A stretch of 64,000 nt of DNA from Nothophaeocryptopus gaeumannii (Eukaryota; Ascomycota; Dothideomycetes; Mycosphaerellales; Mycosphaerellaceae). Positions 9,151 through 19,915 of the stretch are shown here, one piece after another (the stretch's first letter is position 1; the number at the start of each line of letters is the position of its first letter). The stretch is taken from NCBI GenBank assembly GCA_031771865.1, contig JASISA010000010.1, positions 2,418,001-2,482,000 on the forward strand. The letters are read 5' to 3'. The translations under genes and the position numbers were made by a program. The notes under the pieces are model-generated. The model was not told where the DNA came from, did no database searches, and saw nothing but the letters and a program-made list of their open reading frames with translations.

Positions 9151-9723
9151 GACAAACAACTTGCACTTCTTCTGCTTTGAGGGAAGCATTCGGTGCTCTT
9201 CATCTGTTGTTGAACTTCTTCGAGGGTAAACTGAAGGAAAACGTAGTCGCGGTATTGACGTTCTTTGAGTAGGACATTGTGTCTTGACTTCGGCAGTAGA
9301 GCAGTCAGGTAACATGACCAATATGTTAAAATGGTAGAAGTATTTAGACGAGGGCGTCGAAAAGGTGATAGACCTGTTGGCAGTATGTAAGGATAGAGAA
9401 TGCAAGCCGAAGAACTATTCAGCAGGCCCAAAAAAGCCCAAGCTTCTCACATGCTGACTAAGAGACGTCAGGACACTTCGCCTGCTCAGCCTCCCAGCTT
9501 CCGAGCACCACACCAGAGGCAAAAACCCTCGCAGGCCATACGCTACTCACCCGTAGTGCAGAGGCTGGCGGTGTCTGATGAGAGCTAGCTTCGCGCCTGG
9601 TCACCGCCAGCTAGAAGAGACCTCCCAAAATTTCACAATAAGATTTCACAACTGACTGAGCCACGACTTCATTCACACCCAGGCCGTCTGGGATCAAAAA
9701 CAGTCAGCCAGCAATCGACGACC
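9151..9723. other. Intergenic region
   Basis: About 570 bp lie between the P450 relic and the GrpB-family gene. Only short random frames are seen, and no repeat or RNA gene. Confidence 0.4.
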
Positions 9724-10425
9724 ATGCCGCCCAAGACAGTCAACGGTGTGCCCATAGAAGATATCATCAGACCGTACGAGGACAATCCCGATCTCGTTGA
9801 GCGCATAGCCCATCGCAAAGTCAAAGCTCCTCAGCTTGCCATTGTAGAACCAGATCCCCAATGGCCCAAGCTTTTCCAGACGTTCAAATCACGCGTCCTT
9901 GCGGCTTTTGACCAGGAAGAAGAAGTTTCATCTCACAACCTTTCCTCCGATGACAGCGCCGTTCAAGTTCTCTCAGTCAATCACGTTGGCTCAACTTCCG
10001 TCCCTGGCCTCCCAGCTAAAGCCGTAATCGACATCGACTTGGTCCTCTCAAACAACAAACTTGCTTCTGAACCTTTCTACGTCCCACGCCTCGAAGCAGC
10101 AGGCTTTCAGTATCTCCTTCGAGAGCCAGGCTGGCATGAACATCGTTTCTTCGTCGCCTCAGAGCCTATCTCGTGTAACTTACATGTCTGGGGCCCGCAA
10201 TGCGCGGAGTTCGAGAGACACCGGATCTTCAGAGACTGGCTCAGGACTCACGAAGATGATCGGGAGTTGTACGCGATGACGAAGAGGGAATGCGCTGCTT
10301 TATCGAACGAGAAGGGTGAGGATGTGCAGGCGTACAATGCGAGGAAGAATGCACTTATCGCGGAGATTTACGAGAGGGCTTTCAAGAAGTTAGGGTATTA
10401 TGATGAAACATCGAATGTTCATTAA
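9724..10425 (+). CDS. GrpB/UPF0157 family protein
   Basis: A single exon of 233 aa has ATG at 9724. The core AIVEPDPQWPKLFQTFKSRV, then VNHVGSTSVPGLPAKAVIDI and GWHEHRFFVASE, is the signature of the GrpB (UPF0157) family, a nucleotidyltransferase-like fold. The GSTSVPGL..K..IDI motif corresponds to the G-S plus D-x-D active-site pattern. Later NLHVWG and RHRIFRDWLRTHEDD match the C-terminal half. Length is normal for the family. A 35-residue N-terminal extension precedes the domain. Bacterial members are poorly characterised and some are fused to CoaE; the fungal role is unknown. No intron. Confidence 0.88.
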   Translation: MPPKTVNGVPIEDIIRPYEDNPDLVERIAHRKVKAPQLAIVEPDPQWPKLFQTFKSRVLAAFDQEEEVSSHNLSSDDSAVQVLSVNHVGSTSVPGLPAKAVIDIDLVLSNNKLASEPFYVPRLEAAGFQYLLREPGWHEHRFFVASEPISCNLHVWGPQCAEFERHRIFRDWLRTHEDDRELYAMTKRECAALSNEKGEDVQAYNARKNALIAEIYERAFKKLGYYDETSNVH

Positions 10426-10548
10426 TGAGTTCCAAAGTAGACTGAAGTTCCTGAGATCTCTGCATCCCAGCAAACCAGCCAATAAGACAATGACCACCCC
10501 CTCCACCTAGGAGGTGGTACCTGAGGTCTACACCTAATGGCACCCTGC

Positions 10549-11472
10549 TCAAACAATTTTTTTGTAAGCAGTTGTTTCTTCCCCATCACCACCCCTCCAC
10601 CTTCTCCCCAGAACCTCCACATCCTCCTCCGGAGTACAAAACATACTCCTCGCATACTCAACATAAGCCCTCCTCTGTCCTTCACTCTCCGGATACCAAT
10701 CAAAATCCACAATATACAACGGCAGAACCTGCTATTTGGGCGAAACATATCCTTGTCCGTCATTTGCAGCATGCCTCTGCGCCCCGGGATACAGCTCCGT
10801 CTTCTCACGAAACTTGTCCGCGGGCGTGACGAGTGCCGCCCGGCTGAGTACTACCATACAGATTACGATTCGTTTACGGATCGTTTCTGAAGGACGCTCG
10901 GCTGGGTCGATTTACAGCCAAGAGTGCTCGTCGTCGAAGCTGGCGCTGTCATTCCAGTTGGAGTATGTGATAGCCAGGTGTGGTTCGCGGATGACGTAGA
11001 TGCCGGGGCCGTAGGTGCTGCCTAGTTTCTTACCGACTTGTCGGCCAGTTGCTGAGTTGATCTCGCAGGCTGCGAGGAGGCTGTGGGCGGAGGAGACGTT
11101 GTCTAGGATGGCGCTGTTTGTGCCGTGGAAGGCGTGTTGCGGTGTTAGCAGATATTCGATCATGCTGGCTTTGCAGTTGGAGGCGAAGTTATGCAAACTG
11201 CTATCATCATGATCAGCTTCCGTGTATTCAACGTCCTTCGTTGGGACCGACTTACCTTTCCAGTCTTCTCTGCTCGCCTGCGAACCATCGAACGGCGCTT
11301 CTAACGCGGGTGCAGGGCACTGCGGCAAAGGGATCGACACTGTGGTTTCGGATTTGCTGTTTCTATGTCGTGGAGGAGAGAAGTGAAGGAAGGAGCCGTG
11401 TCTGCCTGTCACAGGTCTCTTCAGAGTTTTATGGACGCGGCTTGACATTCTTACGGACTGCAAAAAAACCAT
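10549..11472 (-). pseudogene. PARP-like ADP-ribosyltransferase ORF interrupted by an in-frame TAG
   Basis: The first exon (11472-10916) encodes a Ser/Pro-rich start and then HAFHGTNSAILDN and KLGSTYGPGIYVIREPH, with YS following. These fit the H-G-T and G-x-GIY...Y motifs of PARP-like folds. A GT-AG intron (10915-10844, phase 2) joins cleanly to RAALVTPADKFREKTELYPG. The frame then meets TAG at 10734-10732 after YVSPK. It continues with QVLPLYIVDFDWY, which resembles the last PARP strand, and on to a TGA at 10549. If the TAG is a true stop, the protein is about 222 aa and lacks that strand. No partner domain (WWE, zinc finger or BRCT) is seen. The PARP assignment rests on short motifs only and is moderate. 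Confidence 0.5.
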
Positions 11473-11828
11473 TCTGCCTCGAAGGAGAATCCTGTCGTGA
11501 GAGTCAGCGAAGACAGCTTGACATCCTCAGTCAGTGCACAAAAGCGTTCGTGTCTTGGAGCACAATTCTGTTGTGAAAATATCCTGCACGTGATACGAAC
11601 CAACAGAGGGATTGTCGATATTCAACGACAAAGGAAATTGGGTCAGCACAAAGGGTCCAGGTTGAGTAATGCCTCTGTCGCCAGCTTCTCAGCCGAATCG
11701 ATGCTCCAGACAAAAGATTCTCTGCTGTTGGTAATCAACAGACGGCGATGGTGGAAGAAAGCTTTGATTCAAGCCTAGAAGGCGCAAGATATGCTGCCAG
11801 CGTCAATTGGTGGGGTGCTCTGCATACT
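11473..11828. other. Short intergenic region
   Basis: About 356 bp lie between the 5' end of the PARP-like ORF and the 3' end of UTP22. Nothing is recognised beyond possible untranslated sequence. Confidence 0.4.
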
Positions 11829-14800
11829 TCAAGACCGATTGACCTCGACTCTCTCAATCAAATCACCACCCAATCTTGCAATCTCCGCCAGTATTCCGCT
11901 CTTGTTCAAGCTAGCTTCAACGTCTCCATCCACATCCCTCGGCTTCATCGGCACTGTCGAGTATGACAAGTTGACCTTCCAGCTGCGTCGCGCAGTCAGT
12001 GGACTCCAAAGCCCAGCAATTACCGGCCTCTCGCTCCCACCCGAGAAGAACAAGATCGCAGAACCGTAGATGTTCTCTAGATCGTGCAGGAAGTCGGCGA
12101 TCGGCTCGAAGCCGATCATTGTCTCATCGTTGAGATTTTCCAGCTCAAGATTTTTAAATGTACTGTTGCTCGTCGCCTTCCTTCCGGCGCCACTAGCGAA
12201 GGAAGAGTTCATATTTAGCACAAAGTCAAAGTCGCTAAGAGGACTCGAGAACAAACTCGCAGGCTCCAGACCTAATTGCTTCTCCGTGATCTCAGTATAA
12301 GCTGCTTTCGCCAAAGCCGTCATGCGTCCTGCGACGACCTTGGCAGGTTGTTCGTCGGTCCAGGTCGTTCCCTCATGGTCCAGATTCGATGCTGCGAAAA
12401 GCGCGACTCTATTCATTGCGGGATCAAGTTTCCTCCAAGCTTCGAAATTCGTCGTGATGGTCTTCACATGTTCTGGCTTGAGCTCGCCTGAAGCGGACAG
12501 ATCGACAATCAGTGGTTCGGCTCGCCAGTCCCAACGGGAGATCCAGAATAGCGTTCGAAGGAAGCCGGTCTGTACGCTCGAAGGTGCGGTCCAGGGCCAG
12601 GGATTCGTGAAGGTCTTGATGGCGAGGAGTTCGACAACCGCGTCTGGGATGTGGTTCGTCAGCAGATGAGAGGCAAACCATCTCTTAGTGAGGCGAATGC
12701 TACCACTCAAAACTGGGTGTCGGGTACACAGCCTTGCGATGGCTTGTGTCTGGGCGGGCGCTTCGATGTAGTCTCGTTTGTATCTTGCCAAACCAATCGC
12801 AGCTACTTCGCGCGTCTTCGGATCGGTACTTTTGTTTTTCAGATCGCGTTCGAGAAGAGTCTGTTCGCGGTCATGATAGATGCGGAGACGGAAGGTGGCA
12901 TCCGAATCATACGTGATATCGAGAAACGCCTGGTTGAGCACATCTGCGCCTTCATTTTCCAGACCAATGCGGGTAGCAATTGAGTCCACAGCCTCCATAA
13001 GCAATTCTTCGATCTTGAGAAGGAATGCAATCTTCGTCCGCTGTATGGCCACTAGATCGTCCGGCCATCGTCCGGAGCCTTCAAATTGAATGGTAACATC
13101 CGCTGGCATTGGTCGGCCCTTACTATTTGGAGGAGGTCGAATGCTGCTGAAACAAAGTTGGGAATCTGACGGCATGATCTGTCGAATCGAAAGTGGTAAG
13201 TCGTGCAGACTTCGAACATCGTTCTCGAACTTCTTGCAACGGGTCATCAAGCTGTTGAATGGAGTATTATCCGCGCCACCGCGGACCAGCTTTGCGAAAT
13301 CGTTACCGAAAAAGGTCAAGTCATCTGTCGTTACAGCTCCAAAGTGGTGCCCTAACAAGAACCGGATGATCTGCTCCAGCACAGACACGCCGCTTTCTGC
13401 AGGCGCCCAGATCAAGCTCTCGAGAATGCTGCCGTCTTTGAAACGACGTAGCTCGGCCTTTTCGCCCCAGAACTTGCGAAATGCAGCCGACTCTGCCTTG
13501 TTCTCTGCCGATGGACCGTGGTCGACTGTCCGCCTGACATTGTCGGAGTTAATAGTAAGGCCAACGGTGACTTTGCCTTTCTTGCCGAAGTTCGGACGGC
13601 TTGAGCCCAGAGACCATGGCTCTATGTAAGTGGTGGTCATACTGATCTGATTGACTCGGTCACCCAAGCCTTGCTTCAGAACCGCATACAGACGGTTGAT
13701 GTGGTCGTTGCCCTGGTGATTAGGCGCCTCTTTGCCAGCCGTGAGCAACTGTTCCGGCAGTTGCACGATACAGTCATTCCTGAGAAGGGGTTCATGTACG
13801 CGCAGTATGAAAGTTGCGTCGAATCCGTCATGAAGCTGATCGCCGAGCGCTGTCAGAGTGGCTCGTGCCTCATGTCGAAGAAGCCGATAAGACCATGATG
13901 ATGCTTTGAACAGCAAATTATGCGATCTTTCAGAATCCCAAACAGCAGGCACTGCGTCCATTTTCGGAGCACCTGATGCTTTGCCAATGACCAGAGGCTG
14001 CCTTACGAAGTCTTTCATGCCAAGTAGCTGCAACGTTGCTTTGAAGAGCTGGTAGCTGCTGTAGCCTTCGCTCAGCAAAGGCTTGCCGTCTGATCCACCG
14101 CCTTGCAGACACAAGGCTATCAAAGCTGCCCATTCGAAGTTTCCAAAACCGCCGCTGCTGATAGATGCAGCAAATCCGCGCTGACGGAGCCAAGTGCTTC
14201 CCAGCAGGCAAGCATCCTTGAACGCCTCGCATGATTTCGATGCACCATGGATGACCTTCAAGTATGTCGACATGAGCATGTCTGATCGCAACGAGGAGTT
14301 ATAGAAGGGCGTCGGAGCCCGTTCGTCTTTCTCTCCAGCATCGGTACTCCGCACGCAGTTGCGTTCAGGCTTAAGCTTGTCAGGACTGAATTGATCATGT
14401 CCAACGCACGGGATGATATTGACCCTCCAATTCGATGTTGGGGTCTGATCTTTCGCCTCCGAAGCAGGCGTCACCACCAGAACGGACTTCAGAGGGTCAT
14501 CATGCGTGAGCTTGAATTGGACCTTGAATTCACCTAATGCTTTCTTCAGACCTGCGGCGATGCAGGCTAGATAGAATGCCCTCTTGTAGGAGTAGCGGTA
14601 GTTCAGGTAGTCCTTATCCTCGAAGATCGAAGTGGGCATAGTGACCACCATGTCGACGTCTAGAGAATCACGCGACCGAGCGGACGTCTTCAAAGCGAAG
14701 CTTCCAATCACATTGACGTTTGCGGGCTTCGCGAAAGCAAACTTGTATTTCGCATCTTTCGGCGGCCGTGGCTGCGGGAACGGTATAGCGACCTTCTCCT

Positions 14801-15329
14801 TGATCAGATCTCTCTCCGCATCGTTGACGAGAAACGGCCCTCTGGCTGGTATCTGCTCAATCGCCTTCTTCAGCTTGTGCAAAGCCGCTTCTGCAGCACC
14901 CTCTCTTTGGCCTTGTCGCGGCCGTATCTGACTCAGAAGCTCATCCACTTGTAGCTTGAATACATTGCTCTTGAACGTCCCGCTCGCGAAGGCACTTGCG
15001 CCCGATTGTGCTTTACTGTCCGGTCTGCGCCGAGTGTCGCGTGGCACTGTCGAAGACTTCGTTTGCGTGGTAGAAGGTTTGCTTTGTACTTCAGCTCCAT
15101 CGTCCTCCGCATCATTTTCGGTTTCATCCTCGACCTCATCTCCATCATCCTCCTCCGCGCCGTCCACAGCATCTTCCATCTCTTCATCCTCCTCGCTAGC
15201 GTCGCCGTTTAGTTGCTCTTCGTCCTGGCCCTCACTATCGTCGCCGAAGGAAGCGAAAGAAGCATCATCAGCCTCATCTCTGGATGATACATGGTCGGTC
15301 TTCCGCCTCTTGGTCGCCGGCGCTGCCAT
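11829..15329 (-). CDS. UTP22: U3 snoRNP / small-subunit processome protein UTP22 (Nrap family)
   Basis: A single exon of 1166 aa starts at 15329 (MAAPATKRRKTDHVSSRDEA). An NLS-like basic start is followed by a very acidic tract at residues 20-100. The Nrap core then begins. GSFALKTSARSRDSLDVDMV is the first nucleotidyltransferase-like module. LMSTYLKVIHGASKSCEAFK and LLGSTWLRQRGF belong to the poly(A)-polymerase-like module. A second pseudo-enzyme half follows, with RFKDGSILESLIWAP and LTKRWFASHLLTNHIPD. The family acts in the nucleolus in the UTP-C/Rrp7 subcomplex of the 90S pre-ribosome during 18S rRNA maturation. Length and architecture match yeast Utp22. It is divergent from the methionine-pathway gene at 15678, with a 348-bp shared upstream region. 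Confidence 0.93.
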   Translation of the reverse strand: MAAPATKRRKTDHVSSRDEADDASFASFGDDSEGQDEEQLNGDASEEDEEMEDAVDGAEEDDGDEVEDETENDAEDDGAEVQSKPSTTQTKSSTVPRDTRRRPDSKAQSGASAFASGTFKSNVFKLQVDELLSQIRPRQGQREGAAEAALHKLKKAIEQIPARGPFLVNDAERDLIKEKVAIPFPQPRPPKDAKYKFAFAKPANVNVIGSFALKTSARSRDSLDVDMVVTMPTSIFEDKDYLNYRYSYKRAFYLACIAAGLKKALGEFKVQFKLTHDDPLKSVLVVTPASEAKDQTPTSNWRVNIIPCVGHDQFSPDKLKPERNCVRSTDAGEKDERAPTPFYNSSLRSDMLMSTYLKVIHGASKSCEAFKDACLLGSTWLRQRGFAASISSGGFGNFEWAALIALCLQGGGSDGKPLLSEGYSSYQLFKATLQLLGMKDFVRQPLVIGKASGAPKMDAVPAVWDSERSHNLLFKASSWSYRLLRHEARATLTALGDQLHDGFDATFILRVHEPLLRNDCIVQLPEQLLTAGKEAPNHQGNDHINRLYAVLKQGLGDRVNQISMTTTYIEPWSLGSSRPNFGKKGKVTVGLTINSDNVRRTVDHGPSAENKAESAAFRKFWGEKAELRRFKDGSILESLIWAPAESGVSVLEQIIRFLLGHHFGAVTTDDLTFFGNDFAKLVRGGADNTPFNSLMTRCKKFENDVRSLHDLPLSIRQIMPSDSQLCFSSIRPPPNSKGRPMPADVTIQFEGSGRWPDDLVAIQRTKIAFLLKIEELLMEAVDSIATRIGLENEGADVLNQAFLDITYDSDATFRLRIYHDREQTLLERDLKNKSTDPKTREVAAIGLARYKRDYIEAPAQTQAIARLCTRHPVLSGSIRLTKRWFASHLLTNHIPDAVVELLAIKTFTNPWPWTAPSSVQTGFLRTLFWISRWDWRAEPLIVDLSASGELKPEHVKTITTNFEAWRKLDPAMNRVALFAASNLDHEGTTWTDEQPAKVVAGRMTALAKAAYTEITEKQLGLEPASLFSSPLSDFDFVLNMNSSFASGAGRKATSNSTFKNLELENLNDETMIGFEPIADFLHDLENIYGSAILFFSGGSERPVIAGLWSPLTARRSWKVNLSYSTVPMKPRDVDGDVEASLNKSGILAEIARLGGDLIERVEVNRS

Positions 15330-15677
15330 CTTCTGACACGTCGCAGAAATCCCGAACTCTCATACATCTTCGAGGGCGTCAAGAAAAGTTGCAGAGCGCA
15401 GATAAGGTTTGGCGGAAGCAACGGGCCGGCGCTCGGCGCTAAGCCCTGCGTCGATCTCTCGAACTTTTTGCTCGTGCTCGACTTTCTGACTCCAATCCAC
15501 TTTCGTTGTCCGACATCGCCGACGACTCACACAAAGACATTCACTCTCATAACACATTGGACAACCGCCGACTACACCTCATCTGGCTGTATGTTACGAA
15601 GTGAAGCCAAAATTGCGTCTGTTGCAAGGACTGCATCTGCCGGATTGGATCTTCCTGCATCACATGCAACAGCAAAC
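15330..15677. promoter_or_regulatory. Bidirectional promoter region of UTP22 and cystathionine gamma-synthase
   Basis: This 348-bp region lies between two divergent starts. A TGACTC half-site lies at 15487-15492 and another GACTCA nearby. These match the core recognised by GCN4/CPC1-type bZIP factors, which control amino-acid biosynthesis, and are plausible for the methionine gene. An in-frame ATG at 15591 with weak context (T at -3) would extend the synthase by 29 Ala/Ser-rich residues. Confidence 0.4.
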
Positions 15678-17606
15678 ATGACGACTCTTGGGGCCTCAGT
15701 GGCGTTGCCATTCAACGAAACATTGGGTGATACAATCCCACCAGATACTCCACATGTAAGCCATAATACAAGGCATTGATGTATGCGAGACTGACAATAT
15801 GCGTAGGCTGTCAGCGTATCTTTACCGACATGGAGATCGAACGTAGGGTACGAGGAAGGCGAAATGTGGGTCGTGGAAAAGATGCAGTGTGGCTACCCGC
15901 GATTCTTCATCCACAAATCCATTGAAAGTTTAGCACAAAGTTTCCTCGCTGTTCACGGGAATGCCGAGACTGAGAAAGCTATGCTTTTACCTTCCACAAG
16001 ATGTGCTGTCCGTTGCAAGGAATTCATCAAACGTCAAAGTCCAAATGCGGACTGTTCAACCATTCGAGCATTAGACTTCGTCCCACACCCAGACCGTATT
16101 CCCTCACCGAGCTCGACCAAGGTTCTGCCTCGGATCTCTGCTGTCATCTACCCCAAGGAGCTCTGGCCTGCTGCGAAGGCTTTCTGGCAACATACTGGAG
16201 AAGGCACTCAAAGTCGTCGAGCTGAGTTCTGCCATAAGGCGTGGGATGAGGGCTGGCTTGTCGATTCCGATTCGCTTGCACAACCTACACAACGCATGAC
16301 TAAGGGTCCCAGACGATACCAGAAGAGCACCTCCGTCGACTTGACCAATGCAAATGGACATGCGAATGGACACACGAGGTCACCGCCCAAGACGCCTCCC
16401 AAGAGTCCCGTTGACGACGCACCTAAGTTCAATGGCGAAGTTGCGGATTCTGCCGAGTTCGTGGAAGCACGATTTGGTCGCAACTTAGACACCGCATTCG
16501 CCGCACAAGCCAAGCTCGCCATTCGAAAGCGCATTGCTGGGTCTCTGACAGCCAACCTCGACCATCCCGAGTCACTCTCCGCGCCTACCGATGCATCCAC
16601 AACAAGGACCCGCGACGTTCCGGAGTTCTCAGTCGACGACGTCTACCTCTTCTCTTGTGGCATGAACGCCATCTTCACAGCCCACCGCACGCTCCTCCTC
16701 GCGCGCGGCCAGATGAAGAGCATCATGTGGGGCTTCCCCTACGTTGACACCCTCAAAGTCCTCCAAAAATTCGGCCCCGGCGCACAATTCTACGGCCACG
16801 CCAACGAAACCGAGCTCGACGATCTCGAAAAACGTCTAGAATCCGGCGAACGCTTCCTCTCCCTCTTCTGCGAATTCCCCGGAAATCCTCTGCTCAAAAC
16901 CCCCGATCTCAAACGTCTGCGTGCTTTGGCGGACAAGTACGAATATACGATCGTAATCGACGAAACAATCGGAAACTTCCTTAACATCCACGTTCTCCCC
17001 TTCGCAGACGTCGTCGTCTCCTCTCTTACAAAAGTCTTCTCCGGAGACAGCAATGTCATGGGTGGAGCTATGATCCTCAACCCGCAATCGAAATGGTATA
17101 ATGCGATGAAAGTTGTCATGGGAGCGGAATACGAAGACAACCAATTCGAAGAAGACTCCGTATACCTGGAAAGAAACAGTCGCGATTTCGCCGAACGCAT
17201 CAAACGAATCAACCATAACGCCGAAGCCATCGCGGACGTGCTGAGAGCCAATCGGAAAGTCAAACAAGCCAATTATCCGAAATACTCCGACTCTAAACAC
17301 CACTACGACGCTTGTCGACTGCCTGATGGCGGATACGGTGGTCTCCTCTCTTGTACATTCTACAGCGTGGAAGATGCGGCGATCTTCTACGATCATCTGA
17401 ATACGCACAAAGGACCGAGTCTGGGCACGAATTTCACATTATCGAGTCCATTCGTGTTACTGGCGCATTATGGCGAGTTGGAATGGGCGGCGGGGTATGG
17501 ATGTGAGGTCTCGTTGGTGAGGTTTTCAGTGGGTCTGGAGGATACGGCGGAGTTGGTGGGGAGGTTTGAGAGGGCGTTGGCGGCTGTGCCGGAGAGGAAG
17601 GAATGA
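15678..17606 (+). CDS. STR2: Cystathionine gamma-synthase
   Basis: The model has two exons, 15678-15755 and 15807-17606, joined by a 51-nt intron, for 625 aa. The ATG at 15678 has a good context (AACATG) and begins MTTLGASVALPFNETLGDTI. The C-terminal 380 residues are the Cys/Met-metabolism PLP domain. YLFSCGMNAIFTAHR opens the cofactor region. IVIDETIGNFLN holds the Asp that contacts the pyridine N. VVSSLTKVFSGDSNVMGG holds the Schiff-base Lys. The C-terminal NFTLSSPFVLLAHYGELEW and VRFSVGLED complete the fold. It makes cystathionine from cysteine and O-acyl-homoserine in the route to methionine. The long N-terminal region with an Arg/Pro-rich linker is normal for fungal members. Neighbour UTP22 is divergent. 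Confidence 0.93.
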
Positions 17607-18364
17607 AATGGAGGAAAACGTGAAGGGAAAGAGGCCATCTACCTATTCCTGATCACTATGGCACGCTTCCCCAGACGCGACAGATATTCAACGTTGACTC
17701 ACGGATGCAATAATTCCCCTGATCTCTAGATATCATCCAGCACCTACTCGTGTCCAGTAGCTGTTCTCAAATGCCCTGAGTCTTCTGAGTGTTCCTGCCT
17801 CATGCTTCACTGATGAGACAGCCTGCATGCTGCGCTGTCTCTGGCTCGTGACCTGTGTCAGAACGTCACAGGGCCTTTGAGCGGGATCTCGAGAGTTCTA
17901 CCTGTGCGAGAACCTGGATGCAGTGCCATCTTCGGATTCGCGTTTGCTTATCGACAGGCAAGAAAGAGATGCAGCTCGGGCGGATTGGCCTTCGCTCGTT
18001 TCAGTGGTGGAGCGGTGACGATAACGATGGTTGCATTCGATTTCAGTCCATGCCGTATGCTCGAATTGGACGATGTTCTCGGCGAACAGCGATGAAGAGA
18101 AACAAGAGTGACGGAGGAGATTAGAAACTGGTTCAGGTATTCGTTGATGGCTCTGCTCAATAGCAATATGAAACACATGCTTCACCCTTTGTAATATCCT
18201 CTCCAACAACTTCACGCATTTTTGTCCTCCATCCTGACATCATGCTCGACTTCAAAAGACAGATTACCCGACACCGCGTCCGGTGTACCTGCCACCTTCA
18301 ACATCGTTGTCCAAGCATTCAGCCCTTTGCCCACCACTTGTCCTGTTCGATCAAGAGAGGGCGT
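17607..18364. other. Intergenic region
   Basis: About 760 bp lie between the convergent ends of the synthase and the 2EXR gene. Small frames on both strands show no family resemblance. No RNA gene or repeat seen. Confidence 0.4.
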
Positions 18365-18556
18365 TCAGCAGCGGTTACAATATTCCGTACTGTAGGCCAC
18401 GATGCGACGTCCCGCATCTCCTTCGCAGTGGCGAACACTCGGGCTACGTATCTCTCGTTCCTCAAAGCGGTACGGTACCAACCTCGGCCTCATCTCCGCG
18501 AGCTCGTCCGGCAACGGCGGCGCACAGAATACTTTTCGTGCATGGTACCTCTTCAG

Positions 18557-18952
18557 TCAGGTCATCAGCTTTGGCCAGGATGGCAAGGTGTCCGTAGTGC
18601 TGATAATGTGGAGTGCCTCCTGTGGGATGTCGATCCCAGCATTCCGCAGTTGACGAATCACGGCCCATAGCTTGAAGGAGATAGTGCTGTCGTATTGGCA
18701 TATGTCGATTATGAAACTGTTCTGACAGTAGTACATGCCAAGAGCTTCGCTGCGAACTTGCTTGCAGGTTGCAAGTAGACCTTCGCGGTGGTATCCTTTT
18801 GTGGTGACGGGGATGTCGTCTGCTTCGACCAGAACTTCGCCATAGATCTGGTTCCTTAGCTCGGCTGGGAGCTTCAGCAGCCTCGATGACAGCTCGTCGT
18901 CAGCCGACGTGATGCTCAGAGCTGAGAGCGTAGAGGACAGAGTCGAGGCCAT
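18557..18952 (-). CDS. 2EXR/F-box-like domain protein, probably shortened by an in-frame TGA
   Basis: ATG at 18952 (MASTLSSTLSALS) gives 131 aa. RLLKLPAELRNQIYGEVLV and LLATCKQVRSEALGMYYCQN are the two signature blocks of the fungal 2EXR domain, an abundant family of unknown function. The frame ends PSWPKLMT-TGA at 18559-18557. Beyond it the same frame reads LKRYHARKVF and continues for over 60 codons to a TGA at 18365. A frameshifted relative near 38.3 kb reads NWANLVLWLKRL at the same spot, and another near 33.6 kb reads SWPNLMKWLKVYYDR. This suggests that the TGA here replaced a TGG (Trp). The protein may therefore be truncated or the gene in decay. Confidence 0.6.
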   Translation of the reverse strand: MASTLSSTLSALSITSADDELSSRLLKLPAELRNQIYGEVLVEADDIPVTTKGYHREGLLATCKQVRSEALGMYYCQNSFIIDICQYDSTISFKLWAVIRQLRNAGIDIPQEALHIISTTDTLPSWPKLMT

Positions 18953-19915
18953 TGCGATTGCTTGTGTATGAAGAGCTATGATAAATGTGCGGGCGCGTTT
19001 GATTTCGTAAGCTTGCGCGTTGCGGTTGAGTGTTCTGTGAGTTTGACGTTGCAGAGTAAGATGTTGTATTCAAGCAAAGAGGTGGAAGTAGGATCATGAG
19101 ATGTTTATGCGGCATTCGCGCAGCCTTTGCGTGAGGACAGTTTGCGAGAGGCCTGTCCTCACAGCAGCTGCATCAAAATTTGGTATGGGACAGCTCTTAT
19201 GCTTTGACCAAGTGCTGGTAAACCTGACGACCAGATGAGGGTCGTGATCTGCCTGGCCTGGCTCCCTTGGCAGATGTACTTTACTGTGTTGCGCTCGACA
19301 TTTTGCACACTTTGGAAAGCCAGGCGAATTTGCGCGTACCTCTAGACTTGATCCTGACCTAGTACAGTGCTCTTGAGGCTCTACTAGTACTGATATACAT
19401 AGTCTCCAAGTAACGTTCAACAGAAACAATTCCTGAAATACCAGTCGTGGATGTGGTAGGCGAAGTCGCGAGTGAGAGGTGAGGAAGACGGCCGGTTCCT
19501 GATTTGCGCTTCTATCCAGGCACGTGCCAGGGTTCAGGTGCCGGGCCGACAAGGTTTCCTTGGCGCGGCTGATTTTCACAACAATGATGGAACTCTACGA
19601 GCTGCTGGGCTCTCTTCTACTTCGTATCTTCCCAAGGCGTCAAGCTGCCACGACACCCATTTGTTGCGCTCTCAGCCGACTGAACCCGCTGCCAACACAA
19701 TCACCTGAGTGGATTTAACTATCACACTCAGTCACAAGCGACCAGCCGCTGCCAATCAAAGACATCTCAGCAAGCGCAACAAAGAGCCTCAAGCCGATTT
19801 CCATCCAGCACCTTCTCGAGACACGTCAGCCCTTTTTAGACCTACGAAGCGCACTTGAGCCGCCTAGTCGACCACTGCCATACGGAGAGCCTCCCACAAC
19901 CTCATCTCCACAAAG
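18953..19915. other. Intergenic region between divergent genes
   Basis: About 960 bp lie between the 2EXR gene (minus) and eIF2A (plus). Short frames only. The promoter of eIF2A must lie at the right end, but no clear element was identified. Confidence 0.4.

Noticed and set aside
10537..10890. Plus-strand frames opposite the PARP-like ORF
   Set aside because: Pro/Ser-rich antisense shadows; the minus strand carries the motifs and the consistent intron.
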